A stretch of 64,000 nucleotides of DNA, taken from NCBI GenBank assembly GCA_029204225.1, contig CM055094.1, forward strand, positions 25,847,041-25,911,040, written 5' to 3'. The number at the start of each line of letters is the position of its first letter. Position 1 is the first letter of the stretch. This stretch comes from Diphasiastrum complanatum (Eukaryota > Streptophyta > Lycopodiopsida > Lycopodiales > Lycopodiaceae). Of this stretch, positions 24,301 through 39,300 are shown piece after piece. The translations under genes and the position numbers were made by a program. The notes below the pieces were generated by a model. The model saw only the letters and a list, made by a program, of their open reading frames with translations. It was not told where the DNA came from and did not search any database.

Positions 24301-27300
24301 CATTATAATTAGTGCCATCTAGCTTCATTAAGCAAACTTTCAAAAAGATTAGACAAAATAAGATTTACAAAATTGAAAGAAAATAAACTATGGTTTGGAC
24401 CCCAATTAGGGCATTATGACACTTGATGAATACCCCTTAGCTTCTCACTCTAAATCTATCACACACTATGGCTTTCTAGCCCTTATCCAAAATCCACTTT
24501 ACACCATAGGATCTCCCTACGAGAAGTGTGCACTAATTCTCCAAAAGTTGCTCTCCACAACTTCTGCAAAATTGCTCGAAATCCACTTTGTTTGTTATGG
24601 TTGTCATCCTCCTTATGGTGATGACCTGTAGGGCCACACTTCTGAGTCGCCATACTTGCAAACTCTTCCACTCCATTTTCTGACCTCTAGGCCCACAAAC
24701 ACTTTCTAAGTCCATGCATTCCCATGAATAAATCTTGTGGAGGTGTCATTCTTCAAAATTTATCTTAGGGCGTTATCCTCATGTCTTACAAACTACTCGT
24801 ATGGACTTGATTACGGGGGCTATTTCCTAGTCACTTTTAACAACAAATGTTTCCATCAACACCTTCATGATGCCACTAGAAAGCCTTGACTCTTTTCTAA
24901 TTGTGCCACCTCTTTGTTGGTGACACCCACTTAATAAACCCTTGAATTTGGTCCACAAAATTCACGAATAGGTCCAAGATTTTGAGGATTTGGGAACTCG
25001 CGTTTTCACGATGATTCATGGCACAATCCCACCTCCAACCATCCAGAATGTATTGACGGCTTTCTAAAATTGGAGGCTAGCTTGAAGATGGTCAATTTCT
25101 ATAAAAAGACACAAGCACTAACGTTGAAAGAAAGATACTTGCAGCACACGAACAACAAAAACTTCAATTGACGTTTGAAAAAACCTCATCTCTCTATGGT
25201 GTGTAAGTCTCTCTTGTAGACCTCCCACAAGGTGATCACTGTACAACGAAATAGGTCCACCACATCACATACACACTCCCTCAAGAGGTAGAGGCAAGGA
25301 GCGGCACATTTTTTGATTGCTAGCCTATTATAGGATTTGGCGAAGGCCTTGTTGCCATGAACATCAGCCTCTATCATATTAACATCTACAAAACATGGTT
25401 ATTGTTACAGCTTTTGCTCCCTATTTGGGTTGTTTATTGTTTTATGCACAAATGTACTTTTGTAAACACAAAAATGGCTAAGTCACCGGCCTGTGGTGAC
25501 CTTGTAACAAAAATGTAATTAAAATTGTTATTAGAGCCTCTAAGCCTCTGAGTCGCATGTTGAGCTTTGGCGTAGGGTACTAGGTCATTAATTACGAGTG
25601 GCTGGACTGACCTCCTAAAAAGTAGGGGTTGACTAGTCAACGGGACACATCATATGCTCAACATGTGTCATGTCTCTATGCTCACTGGGAGACTTGGTCC
25701 AGTGAATGACACGTGACATGACAAGGTTGAATGGTCAAACATGCCACGTGTCACATGCTCACTGGGACACTTGGTCCAGTGTATGAGTGACATGCCAGCC
25801 TACTCGCTCACCTATGTGTCAGGGTATTGCCAAGTGGCAAATGTTGATTGTGCATCGAATTGACCCGTGCATGCCCTGAAGACTTTTAGTTGCCATGAAT
25901 TTCTTCCACTATATTGAAAAGGCTTATGGGATTATCACGATCATTTTTCTCAAACAATTTACAGGAACTAAGTCTTCCAAAAGAAATTTAGTAGGCATAT
26001 GGTAACATGGGTCTAGCGTAAAGGCACCTTGCCTCATAGAAGCAAGGAACGACCTCCAACATCTGGTTAGTAAGCAAGGGAAAAACAGGGTCACATAAAA
26101 TATGCAACAAGAATTAGTTCCCATTTTACAATCTTGTGAAGCTCTTGCAGAGATGTACTATATCAACAGTATGGTTGAGTCAATCATAGGTTCGCTGACA
26201 ATTACAATCCATATAATCAAAAGTTTAACGGGCATCAATTTCTAATTTCAACAGTGGAGGAAATTATTGAGGACCAAGAAAAGAAGGACAAAAGCAAGAG
26301 CAAGAATAAGGCGATGTTGATTGGAGGAACATAAAATTACAACCCGATCACCTAAAAGGTGATTAAAATCAAAACTAATTTAAGCATGTGATTTGCAAGC
26401 AGGGTGTGGGTGTAGCGGGAAGAAGATGACGATGACACTAATATTATAAACTCTACATATTCGAACCATACTCAATCATCACTAATTGAAGAAATGTTTG
26501 ATGAGGTCTACACATCGTGAATTATAAAGAATATTTTCTGTGCACAAGATGGTTTGAAATGGAAATATCTACCAATAAGAAATACCATCTTGAATGCGCT
26601 AGGATGTCATTGATAGTGCATGATAGTAAAACACTCTGATTGGAGCTTGAAAGCTACTAAAATTAAGTGTTATTGTATGACAATGATGGCACAAACTTTG
26701 CTAACATTAAATACAGCTATTACAACTATGAAAGTCTTTACAACTAAAAAGGCCGCTAGAGATAAAAAGAAATAATTAATAAATAAGAGATGTCAAGCAT
26801 TCAGTCAACATGATAGCTCCGACCTCCCTCCCAAATCACGATGGGTTTCTCCGAACAATTCAAGTGTACTTGGGCATGTTGTACTAAATGCATACCGGCA
26901 CCTTCATTTTTTTAACACTGCTGTAAGCAGAGACATATCCCATACCAGCAGTAAAGATCAAAGATTGAAGATGGCCATGATTCGTTTTTCAGTCTGCCTT
27001 TTATTTGGCCACACATGAAGGGCAAGAAACATCATTATGTAGGTAACGTGCATCAGTGATCCTACTTTGAATTTACCATCCATGGATTATATATTAGGCA
27101 TGTGAGTAACAATATGAAAACCAAAACTGGTTTGACTAATGATACAGAAGATTAAGTAGACAGTAAACTAGAGAGGAATCAGCCCCCGCTAAAAATTTAA
27201 GAAAACTTAAGACAGGAATGTTCTAATAAGACTAAGATTTGTTGTATTCTAAGAGTACAAGGGGGTTCCAACTTCTCTCCTAATCTTTCTTTCTCTAATA

Positions 27301-30300
27301 ATTGGGAAAATGGTGTTCCTGATCCAAACATTGAAAAAAAAACGTTAACTAATCAAGCAGTCTGAAGAGGTCAATCCAATGTAAGAGCAGGCCAAGATGC
27401 TCACCACCCAAAGCTCACGACGTCCACAAAGAAGATAATCAAGCTCCTCTTCATTGAATATCAGCAGCGAGGATAATGGGAACACCTGAAAAGATAGGTC
27501 ACATTTTGGTCAATACCCTTGAAAAGCAACTTCCTCAATATCAGGCTCTCCAAGCCATCCCATATGTAAGAAATCGATGATCATATGATGCACTATGATA
27601 TAAAAGATCTCCTTACATTTGCTTTTAACACGTTATGTAACAACCAACCTAGCTTAGAACCACCCACCAGAAAAAAACATTATAATCTGGAATAAAAGAA
27701 CCTCCATACTTGCACAATATAAGCATAAAGTTTGAAGAATAGCAAATACTTCAATGAGCTGTCATTGACAGCACTCCACTTTTAAAAATATTAAGTCTCA
27801 GATAGATATCAAGCTTTCCATACATCTCAAAGTCTTTCTTGACATGTCACCTAAGGAACATGACTGTCTGATCAAGAATGAGCATGGTGATGGAGATACC
27901 ATAGTGTATCAGGAGATTCAGGACCACTTTTAACAAAACAGAAAGCTAACTTTCTGTCAACTCTGAAGCACACACAAGCTCAAGTACATGAAAAAAATTC
28001 TATATCCTTTAAGCAAAATTTCTTTCTTGACATATCTCAAAAGGATTCCCTACATTCAAATTGCAAACAAAATCGTACTCTGTTCACACTTACAACCAGC
28101 AACAACCTATAGCACAGCCAAAACTACAATTGTAATGAGTAGATATCCATCCAAGAACCAAGGATCTAACCAAAAGTTTCAAATCAAATTGAAGAAAGCG
28201 AAAACACTGTAGAGGACATAGATACCTACCTGATTGAACCCTGCACGAAAAGCTTCCATTTGAGCTGCTATTCCAGTCTTTAAAGTTGCATCAACCACCA
28301 AAGATAAATAATCCTCCAGGTTTTCAAGATTAACCTGAGTAATTTTCGGAAATTTTTAGAAAAGAAAATCACCAACATATCAAATACAAAAAGACACGAT
28401 ATTAACTCTGACCTCTTAGTCAAACTGGAGAAGATATTTCGAATGCACTCACCATGACGTTGCTGCCATTTTGCATCAACTCATATTCTGGATATCCGGG
28501 GAGAGTAAAATCAAGACACAGATCCTCAATCCTTGAATTACGAAAAAAAAGATTAGTTGTAGGTTCTGATGCAGCATCTAAATATTGTTTCCGACGAACC
28601 AGCACTTGCATCTCTTGCAAGCTGGAACCAAGTTCTGAGTCAATGGATTTGATGTCATAAAGATCCAGCTCCTGTAGAAATGAAAAAACTTCAGAGAAGT
28701 ATTTCAACAAGCTTCGCCGATGAAACTCATAGAACAGAAAAAATCATCATCACTGCTCCATTAACTAGTTTCTGTCTGAGCTGCATTTGTAACTGCTAGG
28801 GAACAGATTCAATACAATCAGAGCAAGCAAAATAAGTCATGTCGTCAAGAGCATGTTCTTACCTGGCCCAGAACAAGCTTGTAGAATGGCACCGACAAAG
28901 GTAAGTCCAAAAGGCGACCATCTTGAAGAGCCTTCGCAACAGTACGTCCAAGGAGACGAAAATGCTCAATAACTTTTGCATACCTCCCGGTAGTAGAATT
29001 ATCACTACTGGGATGCCAAGGACGTGGAAACAATCCCCTTGGCGCATGAACATACTCCACAGTTACTTCATTAGGTTGAACATTGATTTTGTCTACATGC
29101 ACAACTGAAGAGCTCTCATCCATAGCTTCAATTTCAGCATCTTGCATCTCTGTATCTCTAGGAGGAGTGTCTATGTTTGGCAGAATTGAATCTGAACGCC
29201 ACAAACAAAGTGATTTTTTTTGCAATTCATGACTCAGTAAGGTGTAAAATTCTAAGGTAGGTCCTAGACCAGTACCCACCTCCCCGAAGTACTCAACTTC
29301 CAACACAGCTTTATGACCACAATACATCTCCATGACCTTTGTTGCTGAATCCAAAATTTGGTTTCTTGAAACTCTGACCTTCTGCCGTTGTAACCTTCCA
29401 ACCCGCAGTTCACGGTCATTTGAAGGAGCAGGTCCATCAGCATTTTGTTGTTGCTGAAGCCGTTGAAGAGCCCGTGAGAGTCCAAAAGCTGTGGAATAAA
29501 AATATAGTCTCCTTGTTTCAAATGGGAATAAAAATGGGCATGCCCTAGTTAGCTGGTGACACCAGGCAGGAAGACCACCACTACACAATGCAAGAGCATC
29601 TTGCATTTGACGAGCTAATTTGGGAGTCAACTTGCTACTCAGGAACTCCTCTTGTGGGACAAGTGGCCCAATTGTTTTCATCTCACTCAAACTTGTGATT
29701 TCCCCCTCCACAAATGCATCAGATGCAACTTGATCACGAAGACGAGGAGCTAACCTATTCAACGCTTCTAATGCACGGAGAAGTAACAGGATATGGTATG
29801 TTGAGTTTGATTTGTCCAAATCACATGGAAGCTCTCCCTGCAGAATGCCATCCAACAAAGATGCCTGTTGCCAGGAGCCTTCGGTGCCAGGCTTGCCAAT
29901 TCCTGTTGTGGTTACTCTACTGTCACTGGCCATTCCAGACTTCTTGCTTTCGATTGTGCTAGAAGCTCCTGTTCCGATTTTCTCAGCTGTAGAATCAACT
30001 CTTTGGTAGGTTATGGTATATACTTCATCCCATAATCGCCTACCTCCTCCTAAAGATTGATCGGGTCCTGCATACCTTTCCTCATCATTTTCATCTGTGA
30101 CTGCTTGACGTTGAATGGCTTGGAAAATTGTAAGGGACCTATTCAGATGTCTTCCATTGAGATAAAAAGCAAGCCGAGGAGGAACATTTGAAGCAGCAAT
30201 GGCTGCTAGTGACCTGCGGTCTCGATTAGCACGCACACTGTTTGCACTAGCAGATGCCACCCCTGCCATAGCTGCAGCAGCAAATGACAGAGCACCTTTA

Positions 30301-33300
30301 GAACCAACTGTAGCTCCTGTTCTGGAACCACTCGCTTCAGTTCCTGAGATCAAGACACCCGTTCTGCCACCCAAATTGACTCCAGCAAGGCCTGCACAGA
30401 ACAAAGATGGTTGTGTTGGTGTTTCACTTGTAGCTGCACTTGTAGATGCAACTGCTCCAACCTCAACTGCATCTCCCAATTGAACATCATGCACTCGCTC
30501 TCCGATGCATACTTCTGCGGGCTCTTCACCAAAAACCTTTCAGTAGGACAAGCAAATCTTAGCAAGAATGGAAGTTTGATGACAATATTTTAACCAGAAT
30601 ATGTAGACTATATGAGTTTTTTTTTTATTCAAAGGTTCTTATGAGATATTATGGGGGGCATTTATGATGCGTGCAAAATACCTCTTCATGCTCTTCATCG
30701 TCATCATCCCCATCTTCAGATAATTCATCTTCCTCCATTGCAACAGCTTCGTCAATTTCAACTGGAGACACACCCAACTCTTCTTCCTGCCAGAGAGATG
30801 ATTTAGATATGATAGCAATTTTGATGCATTCAGAAACCTTAATGTGAAATACAGTGAATAGTAGAAAACTGTTCAGGCTTCACAGAGCTCTCCCTCCACA
30901 ATTTGCTAAGAGCGTGAACTACTACTACTACAAAGTCAACAAATTCTACATAAGATTGAATGAAGTAGATGTGAAACAAAAGGGTGATAAACTAACAGTA
31001 CTATCATAGAAGCATACGCCACGAGAACAGCAAACATTACATATGAACAGGGAAAAGGCTCAATAACATGCCAGAGGGATTTCCACCTAGAAGGAAAATT
31101 GAGCTTGTTCCACCGGCAAGTTTCGTATGTCGGCCTCCTTATAGGATTGAGCCTCAAAGAGAAGTCATAAGGAGTACCTCAAGTTGGGTTATATGTGTCC
31201 TAGTTACTCACCCATTTGCCTCTCCTATTTTGCTTGTTAAGAAAAAGGATGGTAGCTTTCGGACATGCATTGATTACAGGAAAGTTCATAACACCATTGT
31301 AAAGCTAAGTTATCCGATGCCCAAGATTGATGATCTACTGGATGCATTGCAAGGTGCACCATGCAACCATTTTCAATAAGATAGATCTCAAGAATGGGTA
31401 CCATTGAATACAAATTTGAAATAAAGACATCCAAAAAATGGCCTTCCAATCTTGATTTAATCATTATAAATCTTTGGCTATGTCGTTTGGGCTAACCAAT
31501 GCACCAAGGCAACCTCGGCATGGAGGAATATGAGGACCAAGGTGAGCAAGTTTGGGCAAGAATGGTCAAGGCCATCCAATGAGCATCTCAAGCCGAGCAC
31601 TCGTTATTGAGCGGACTTCAGTTGACCTGCAGCTAGAGTGCCACAAGAGGGAATGATGAGCTATAAGTGCACAAAACTAGCACTCTACCTTTTTGGAGCA
31701 AGATTTGAACAACTTTGGCATAATCTACATTAGTTTGATAAAATACAAATCAGATCATAAATTATGCTTTGTTCACAGAAGCAATGATCTGATTAGCCTC
31801 CATCAGAGACGAAGATCTAAGTATACTAGAACGTAACACCAGATCCCATTGGCCAGAAAAGTGCTAAAATACAAAGTTAAAACCAAATCAGAATATGATT
31901 TGAAAGATTGTACTGAAAAAAAATGTACACACATATTGAGAAAAAAATAAATGCAAACACATGTATTAAATGAAAGGAACTGCTAAAACTAAATTGAGCT
32001 TAAAACTGCAACTCACTAAAAATGGAACTAAAAGCTAACTCTACTCTAAACAATCATCTAAGCATAATGAGGGCCTACAATCCCATTATACTACTATTTT
32101 GGGCACTGATTAAAGATAGGTCCGTAACTTTAGCTTTGAGGCCCAATAATGACATACCACAGAAGGTTTCTTATAAATGACAAAATAATAAATAAACAGC
32201 CCACGGGCACAAACATATGTTGTAATGTCTAATGATAACATGGTTGCCCAAAATATGCAAGTGACTCCAGCATATGATTATCTTGATGATACATACACTC
32301 TATCTATATAGAATGTGCGCCAAATCATGAAAAGTAAGAGGGTTCACACGAAGATGCTGATTGTTCATGATAGCTTCTCTAAATGCTTTAAAAGCCAACA
32401 TACATAGTATTGCATCTCTTTGTCCTTCATGGGCATTGTTGATAGCTACACAAAACAAACACTTTTTGATTGTTATTTATGATTCAGAATACCTAGAGGC
32501 CACATTGTACAAAAGAAATTTGTCCTTCCGCAAACTTACACTGGCCAACGAATAATAGAAAGTAAAAACATTCTTCAAATAGAACTTGTGTATGCTGCAA
32601 CTTCGAAGTTTTAACCTTCTTGAAACATAGACAATTTTTATAAATAGGCTAACAAATGATTACAACATAATAAACACGACAATGAGGGACATCATCTCAG
32701 AAACCAAAATAAGTCAACTAACAAAAAGAGTATGTTCACAATCCAATCAAAGAAAAAAATGATCTCAGCAAGATAAAATGCCATATCTTTGACTGAAAAA
32801 GAGAAAAAAAATTTCCGACTTCAATAGCAGGGTTCAGAACTTAAGTTTGACCATTGACTACAAAATGATGGGTGTCACTGCCATTAATAGTCTGTCTATG
32901 GCAGATTGCTACAGCCATTGAAGCTATGTAAAACTACATAAGAACTAATGCTTGTAAAAACAAACAGTAAGAAAATCTAAGACTTTAGGAGATCATAGAT
33001 GGGAGGGTGGTAAGTCCTAAAACGACCCAATTCAACACTATCCCAAAATCTGCATACATTGTGCAAACACTGGAAGACAACCACTTCAAAACTTCCAGAA
33101 ATAGCCAAGCTTCCGACAGCTATGCTCTTATGCTAGTTTATTGCTTAGGAGTTGGCTCAGGATTGTTGGCAAAAACTTGTGCATCAAAGATGGTAGACGG
33201 TACATTGACTTACTTTGGTACTTGCACGGATCCAGATTAGAGAAGGCATATTTTTTACAACTAAGATCCAAGAAACAAATCAATGTATATTTGGCACCCA

Positions 33301-36300
33301 TACCCAGTTCCTTAAAGCTCCACTTCCAAAGTTCATATTTTGTCAGTTCCAGTTAGCAAGACTGACAGAAAAATAACTTTCGTTCGAACCCCGAAACAGA
33401 TTATTTGATAATAAAATCAAAAGCAACTCAGGTAGGTGCATGCATATGAGTTTACCTCATTTTCCAAATCACCGCCTGCTCCAGCTTGGCTTTGATTGAA
33501 GGAAGACGTACCAGCTGCAGCTGCTCTTCTTCTAGCTGCAGCATTTCGGGTCTCAGGACCTCTATGCTCAAAATGATTGTGAGCTTCAGTAGAACTTTTA
33601 GAGCCCATTTTTCCTTTTCCTTTAGAAGAACTCGGTGCACCACCTTCTATTTCTCTACTACCTCCAGCAGGAGTGGGAGTTGTGGCAACCATTGCGGACC
33701 GGGATCTTGTTGATGGCCTACATTCACTAAGAGGTACCGAAGTTGAAGTAGATGTGGCTGCAGCTATTGCGCTAGCTGAAGCAACTGCATCGGAAGTGCT
33801 TGCTTGTGCTGTAGATGTGGGGGACCCATCTTGCCTTCTGACACGGGACCAAAGGAACTCTTCAACGGCAACCAAAGTAGCTAAAGGTTCAATAAGTACA
33901 ACATTAGAAGAATAGTCCCGAAGAGCTTTCTCTCCTGGTGCCCTACATAAGCATAGCTTGAATGGCTGAGTTAATGCACTTAGCCCAGCTGCAAGACTAG
34001 CATTCCCTCCACTCGACCGTGGACCATGACTGAGCACAACTGGAAAGCGTTCCAAAGAGCTTAATGCATTTTGCAGTTTTCTCACCAGTAAAGTCAATGG
34101 AAGATCTTTGCTTTGCTCCCCAGATATAGGAAGAGAGAGCCCTATAAATTGCTTGAACCGTTTCAAAGCTTGCTGCCTTTGGATCGCAGAACTACTGTCT
34201 GCATCATCTCTTGCTGAACGGCTACAAGAAAAGTAATTCAACAATGCCATCATTACTCCACTTTCAACAAACTCAAAAGTTGAAACACCATCACCACTTC
34301 CAATCTCTGCAAGTATATCATGAACCACTGCAAGCATTTGCTCCTCTACTAAAACAGATAATTGGGTGGCTTTGAATTTTCCTTTGCCTTTGCCCTTCAC
34401 TTCAACTGCAGGATCACCATTGAGTTTTGAGCACAAGGCCTTTAACTTGCACATGCTTTCTGTGACTCCTCCATCACCGAAACCAGAATCTTCAGAGAAG
34501 TACGTCTCCTTGAAACTTTTTGCAGCTCCAACAGCGGTAGCAAGTAGTCCGGAGCGTAAGGCATGAATAGCTGGCTCTGAAGTTGTCGCAGTGGGAAATG
34601 AACCAACAGGGGAAACATAAGCCCCTCCAGGGTCTTCCGCTGCAGCATCATTACTGTGTCCACTAGAACGGCGCCTGCCAGAGATACCGCGTCGTGGCTT
34701 TGGTGGTTGTGCACCTACAACAGAATTGGAAGACAGATCTTCACCTTTTCCTGTCGAGGATGTTGGTTGTAAACATGCAGTTGCTTGATCTGATGCTATC
34801 AACAACTCAATAGCATGAATCACTCCTTCTTTTATGAACATTTTGGAAAACATGTTAGGAAGCTTTTGCATAAGTAACTCGGATATCTGTAATGCCGTCA
34901 TTAAGACAGAAGGATCTTTGGATGCCAGAACACCAGCCAGGAAGCTGCTACAAATTCAAGGACAGTCAAGATGCTTTGTCAGTTCACCTTCATTTTGGTT
35001 ATCAAATAGATTAAGCAATTATTGACCAAGTACGAAAAAACCCCAGAGAAAGCATCGCCTGCAGCAAATAAGTACCTTGCAATGTTTGATTCTTTCAGTA
35101 AAATGGACAGCATATCAGGTGTACTAAAATGTAACAGCTTGTGAACAGCAGCAAGGCACTTTTGACGCACAGGTGAATTAACACTGGAACCATATACCTG
35201 CTTGGATCTCATAAGATATGCATGGCACAATGTCAGACTATGAACAAAAAAAAAAAGCAAAGCCTCTGAATTTAAACTAGTGACAGGATACATGCCTGGA
35301 CTAAAACGGGGAAAAGATCAGTTCCAAACTGAAGAAGAACTTGAGGTTGTTCACGCAACAGCTTTTCCCGGGGTGAAATTGCTATCATACGCAAAGCACC
35401 GTCTTTACCATAATTACCAGCAGCTAAATTTTTTGCAGAAACTTTTGCATCTGTTGCATGATTTGAAGTTGTTGCAACCTTCACCTCTGGTATTGGTGGC
35501 AAAAGCTCATTGACCAATGTCACAATTTCATATAGCTGCAATTCATGCTGGCAGTTGTTAAAATTGAAAGATCAAAGTATCCAGATGACCTAGTTCTAAT
35601 TATGCCTGTTGCTTACACAACAACAACTTGCATACTGACACAGAATAAGTTAGCGTGTGCTGATTGTCTTAGTGCAATGGATGCGAAATACGACTCAATC
35701 ATGAAGAACAAGACTTGGAGACTTGTTCAGTTACCTACAGGTAAAAAGGCTATTGGATGCAAGTGGGTCTATAGAACTAAGTACAAATCAAATGTTTCTA
35801 TAGATAAACATAAGGTAAGATTGGTAGCAAAAAGGTTATGCTCAACAGGAAGGGATTGACTATGAAGAAACTTTTGCACCAGTTGCCAAGTCTACTACTA
35901 TGAGGACAGTTTTATCATTGGCAGCTCAATTTGGATGGGATATTCAACAAATGGATGTGAAGAGTGCATTCCTGAATGGATTTCTAGAGGAAGAGGTCTA
36001 CATGGAGCAGCCAAAGGGATACACAGTAGCAGGACATGAAAACAAGGTTTGCAAGTTCAAGGTACTATATGGACTTAAGCAGGCACCTAGGACGTGTGAT
36101 ACACAAGGATTGACACATACTTTGAGGAGCTTGGCTTTCAGAGGAGTAGTTCGGAGCATACACTTTATGTTCTGATCAAGGATGGTCATATTGTGATTAT
36201 AGTGATGTATGTGGATGACCTTGTTATTACAGGATCAGATCATAGTATGATTCAGGGTATCAAGAAAGAACTCTCATCATAGATGACATGAAAGATCTTG

Positions 36301-39300
36301 GTTCACTACAATATTTTCTTAGGATTGACGTATGGAGAGTAGCACCGGGGCTATTTATTTCTCAATCTACGTATGCTCATGAGCTTCTTGAAAAGTTCAA
36401 TATGTCAAAGTGCAAGCCTATTTCTACACCATATGATAGTGGATGTAAGCTTACTAAAGCTGAGGAGGATCAAGATGTAGATGAGACATTATATAGAAAG
36501 CTTGTTGGAAGCTTAATCTATCTAACTACTACGAGACCAAATATTGCTTATGTTGTGAGTATGGTTAGTCAATTTATGGCTAAGCCTAAGCACATTCATT
36601 GGAGAGCTGCTAAGCGGATACTCAGATATATCCAAAGCACGTTGAGATTTGGTATTCTCTATGGGAGACAGGATGATTTGAAGTTACAGGTATATGTGGA
36701 TGTTGATTGGCCTGGAGATGCAGAAGATTGAAGATTTACTACAGGTTATGTTTTTAGTCTTGGTTCTGGTGCTATCTCTTGGAGTTCAAAGAAGCAGCAT
36801 ACTATTGCATTATCATCTACAGAGGCAGAATATCGAGCTACTACGAGTGCAACATGTGAAGCAATATGGTTACGAAGGATTCTACATTATCTACATATGG
36901 TACAAGATTCACCTACGGTACTTCAGTGCGACAATCAGAGTTGTATTGAATTGGCAAAAAATCCAGTTTTTCATAGCAAGACAAAGCACATAGTAAAACA
37001 ACACTTCATCAAAGAGAAAATTCAAAGTCGTGAAGTGGAGCTTATCTATTATCCTACGGAAGAGCAAATTGCAGATATCTTTACCAAAGGAATTGGCAAA
37101 GAAAAATTTCAAAAGTTTAGAGAACTTCTAGGAGTAATAGATAACAAAGTAAACATTAAGGGGGAGTGTTAGGAATTCATGTCTATTTGATACCCCTTAA
37201 CGATAGTTTGGCCATGCCTGCGTGCTATTATAGGGACCATTACTATCTATAGTAAATTCGGTTTTTATTGCATATGCACATAGGTGGGCACACTAATACC
37301 AGATTAGGATCTATTTTAGTACTTAGAAATTCACCTTGGGTCTTTACCCTATAGGTAGTAAATTTAGCAATTAGCTTTTGCTCTTTTTCTATTTGCTTTA
37401 GGCTTTTAGTTTCCAATAGATTAGAGAAACTATATATGTGGGCTGGCGCCCCACCACAAGATCATTCCAATATGTTAGAGCTTTGCTCAATTCTCCTATA
37501 ATCTGAATTCTCTTTAATCTCTATGCTTGGTTTGTGAGAGTGCTAGTAGGACTAGTAACTCCATCTAGAATTTGTATCACAAATTCTGACAGAAATACGC
37601 ATGCCCCAATTCTTTGACATTCAAAACAAGCAGAACCTTTTCAAAATGATAATTGATATTTTCAGAAAAGAACGCAGTTCAGTGAAACCTAATGGATAAT
37701 TGATATTTTCAGAAAAGAATCGCGGTTCAGTGAAACCTTAATGGATTCGTAAGGAACTGCTACTCGCTGATTTCTAGAACATGCAAAGAGGTCACGTCTG
37801 ATGATGCCAGAAAGTATTAAGCATCAAACAATATTTACTTGAGATATTTCTTCAATAACAGGGCTAGAGGTTCAGCATTGTCCTTCCAGAATATTTCATC
37901 ATCAGCCCATTGAAACAAATACCTTATATGCTGTCTCACCTGATCCGATGGTCTGTTGATTGAAGAAGCTGACACGGAAGTGCTCGACATCAGACCAGCT
38001 CCCGCCAAAATATCCCTGATAACAGTGCTGATGTTAAGGAGAAGCAAGGTCTCTGCTGCTGCTGCAGATCCATTTGCACAAATAGAAAGCAGACGGATCA
38101 AACCCTGCAGGCCAAAATAAGCAGAATTGGTCATGACTAGTATAACCAAGCTATTCTCACCTATAAAATTTGCTAATAACAACTAACGTGCAACGAATTA
38201 TCCAACTGGAGTATTCACCGTGTAAGTTGATGTGCTCAGAGATGCTTGAGGACCCAAACTTCCATTGGAGCTACTGACTGTAATTAGGCGTACGGTTTGA
38301 GAAATCAAGCCATGGGAACACAACATGTCAATCTTTTCCGAAGAATTCGCAAATGCTTCTGCAATTCGAGTCAGGCACACTGATGCATGCTCGACTACCT
38401 GAAATGACCAATATGTAAGTAATGAGAAAGCCATTTTCAAATATTCAACATGTTGCATCATACAATTGCAAACAATACTTTACCTTGAAGTCTGAATACT
38501 GCAAAAGATTAGTTAAGACAGGTACAGCCTCCATAACAAAGTCCCCGGCATCTGCAGGTAGCTGCCGGCAAATGTTTGCAGCCGTGGAGACTGCGACTCT
38601 CTGAAAAAAAGGAATAAAAAGTGATTATGAAGTATCACAAAAGTACACAAATAAGATCTAGAATTTCAGACGTAAAAAGCCAACCAAAAGGACATACTTT
38701 ATCAGACGGATTGTGTTTTAGGATCTTACTTGTACGCCAGTAGGAAAAAAATCGAGGTAAGAAAGAACTGCAATGAGTGCACCAGCTCGAAGACATGCAG
38801 CTGGATGCTCATGAGAAATCTTCTCCAAGGCTTGTAAAGACTGCACATGCATCAATTGAAAATCCAATATTAGCATCTTTTATTTTATGTAAAGAATAAA
38901 AAAAGGACCCACTGAGATCTATCAAACAATTACGTCTGGCTTTGAAAAATGAGAGTGCAACTTACAACGGTGAACTTGGCAGATTGATTTTTGTGAAACA
39001 CTTAACATAAACACACAAAAATGTAATCCTAAACACAGCACCTGTTGCTTCACAAAGTATATGTGCCACCCACCAGCAAAACTATTCAACCTCAGATTAC
39101 CACCATAACTAATACGAACAACTATCAACTATGCAACAATTGTGAACAATTTCAGATTTTCCAAGACAGTCCAAGCAAAGTTGATAATTTCGATAGTGTG
39201 GAATAAAAGGAAAGGCTAAATCCTTAAGGTGATGGCCTGTACCTGCTCTGCCAAGTCAATATACTCGATGGCCAGCAAGCGAGCACAGAAAGATGGAACG

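Larger units (their letters stand above)
21225..27404. other. Intron 13 of the ligase gene (6.2 kb, repeat-filled)
   Basis: The largest intron, between the 81-bp exon 13 and the 69-bp exon 14. It holds a compound microsatellite (21283-21351), a degraded minus-strand copia (about 22050-24370) and a gypsy-type terminal repeat (25403-25880). 21353-22050, 24371-25402 and 25881-27404 show no recognisable feature beyond short chance ORFs. A GC-rich inverted motif (GCTGGCGCCAGC, 24036-24047) lies in an otherwise AT-rich stretch. Confidence 0.85.
35560..37591 (+). mobile_element. Copia-7: 5'-truncated copia in intron 5, antisense to the gene
   Basis: Carries RT, RNase H, polypurine tract (ATTAAGGGGGAG) and a complete 3' LTR (37167-37591), but no gag, protease, integrase or 5' LTR. 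The left end falls within about 30 bp of exon 6. The coding part is among the better preserved in the window, with only a few interruptions. Confidence 0.85.
35536..37939. other. Intron 5 of the ligase gene (2.4 kb)
   Basis: Between SSINRPSDQ (exon 5) and LYEIVTLVNELLPP (exon 6). Most of it is copia-7 (about 35560-37591). Only about 25 bp at the acceptor side and about 350 bp at the donor side look like original intron. The donor-side piece contains a near-perfect tandem duplication of about 47 bp (37648-37744). Confidence 0.9.

Noticed and set aside
35296-35299. Using the GT 4 bp downstream as the exon 6 donor
   Set aside because: It would shift the frame into exon 7, whereas the GC donor gives the family sequence LVQ-VYGSSVN.
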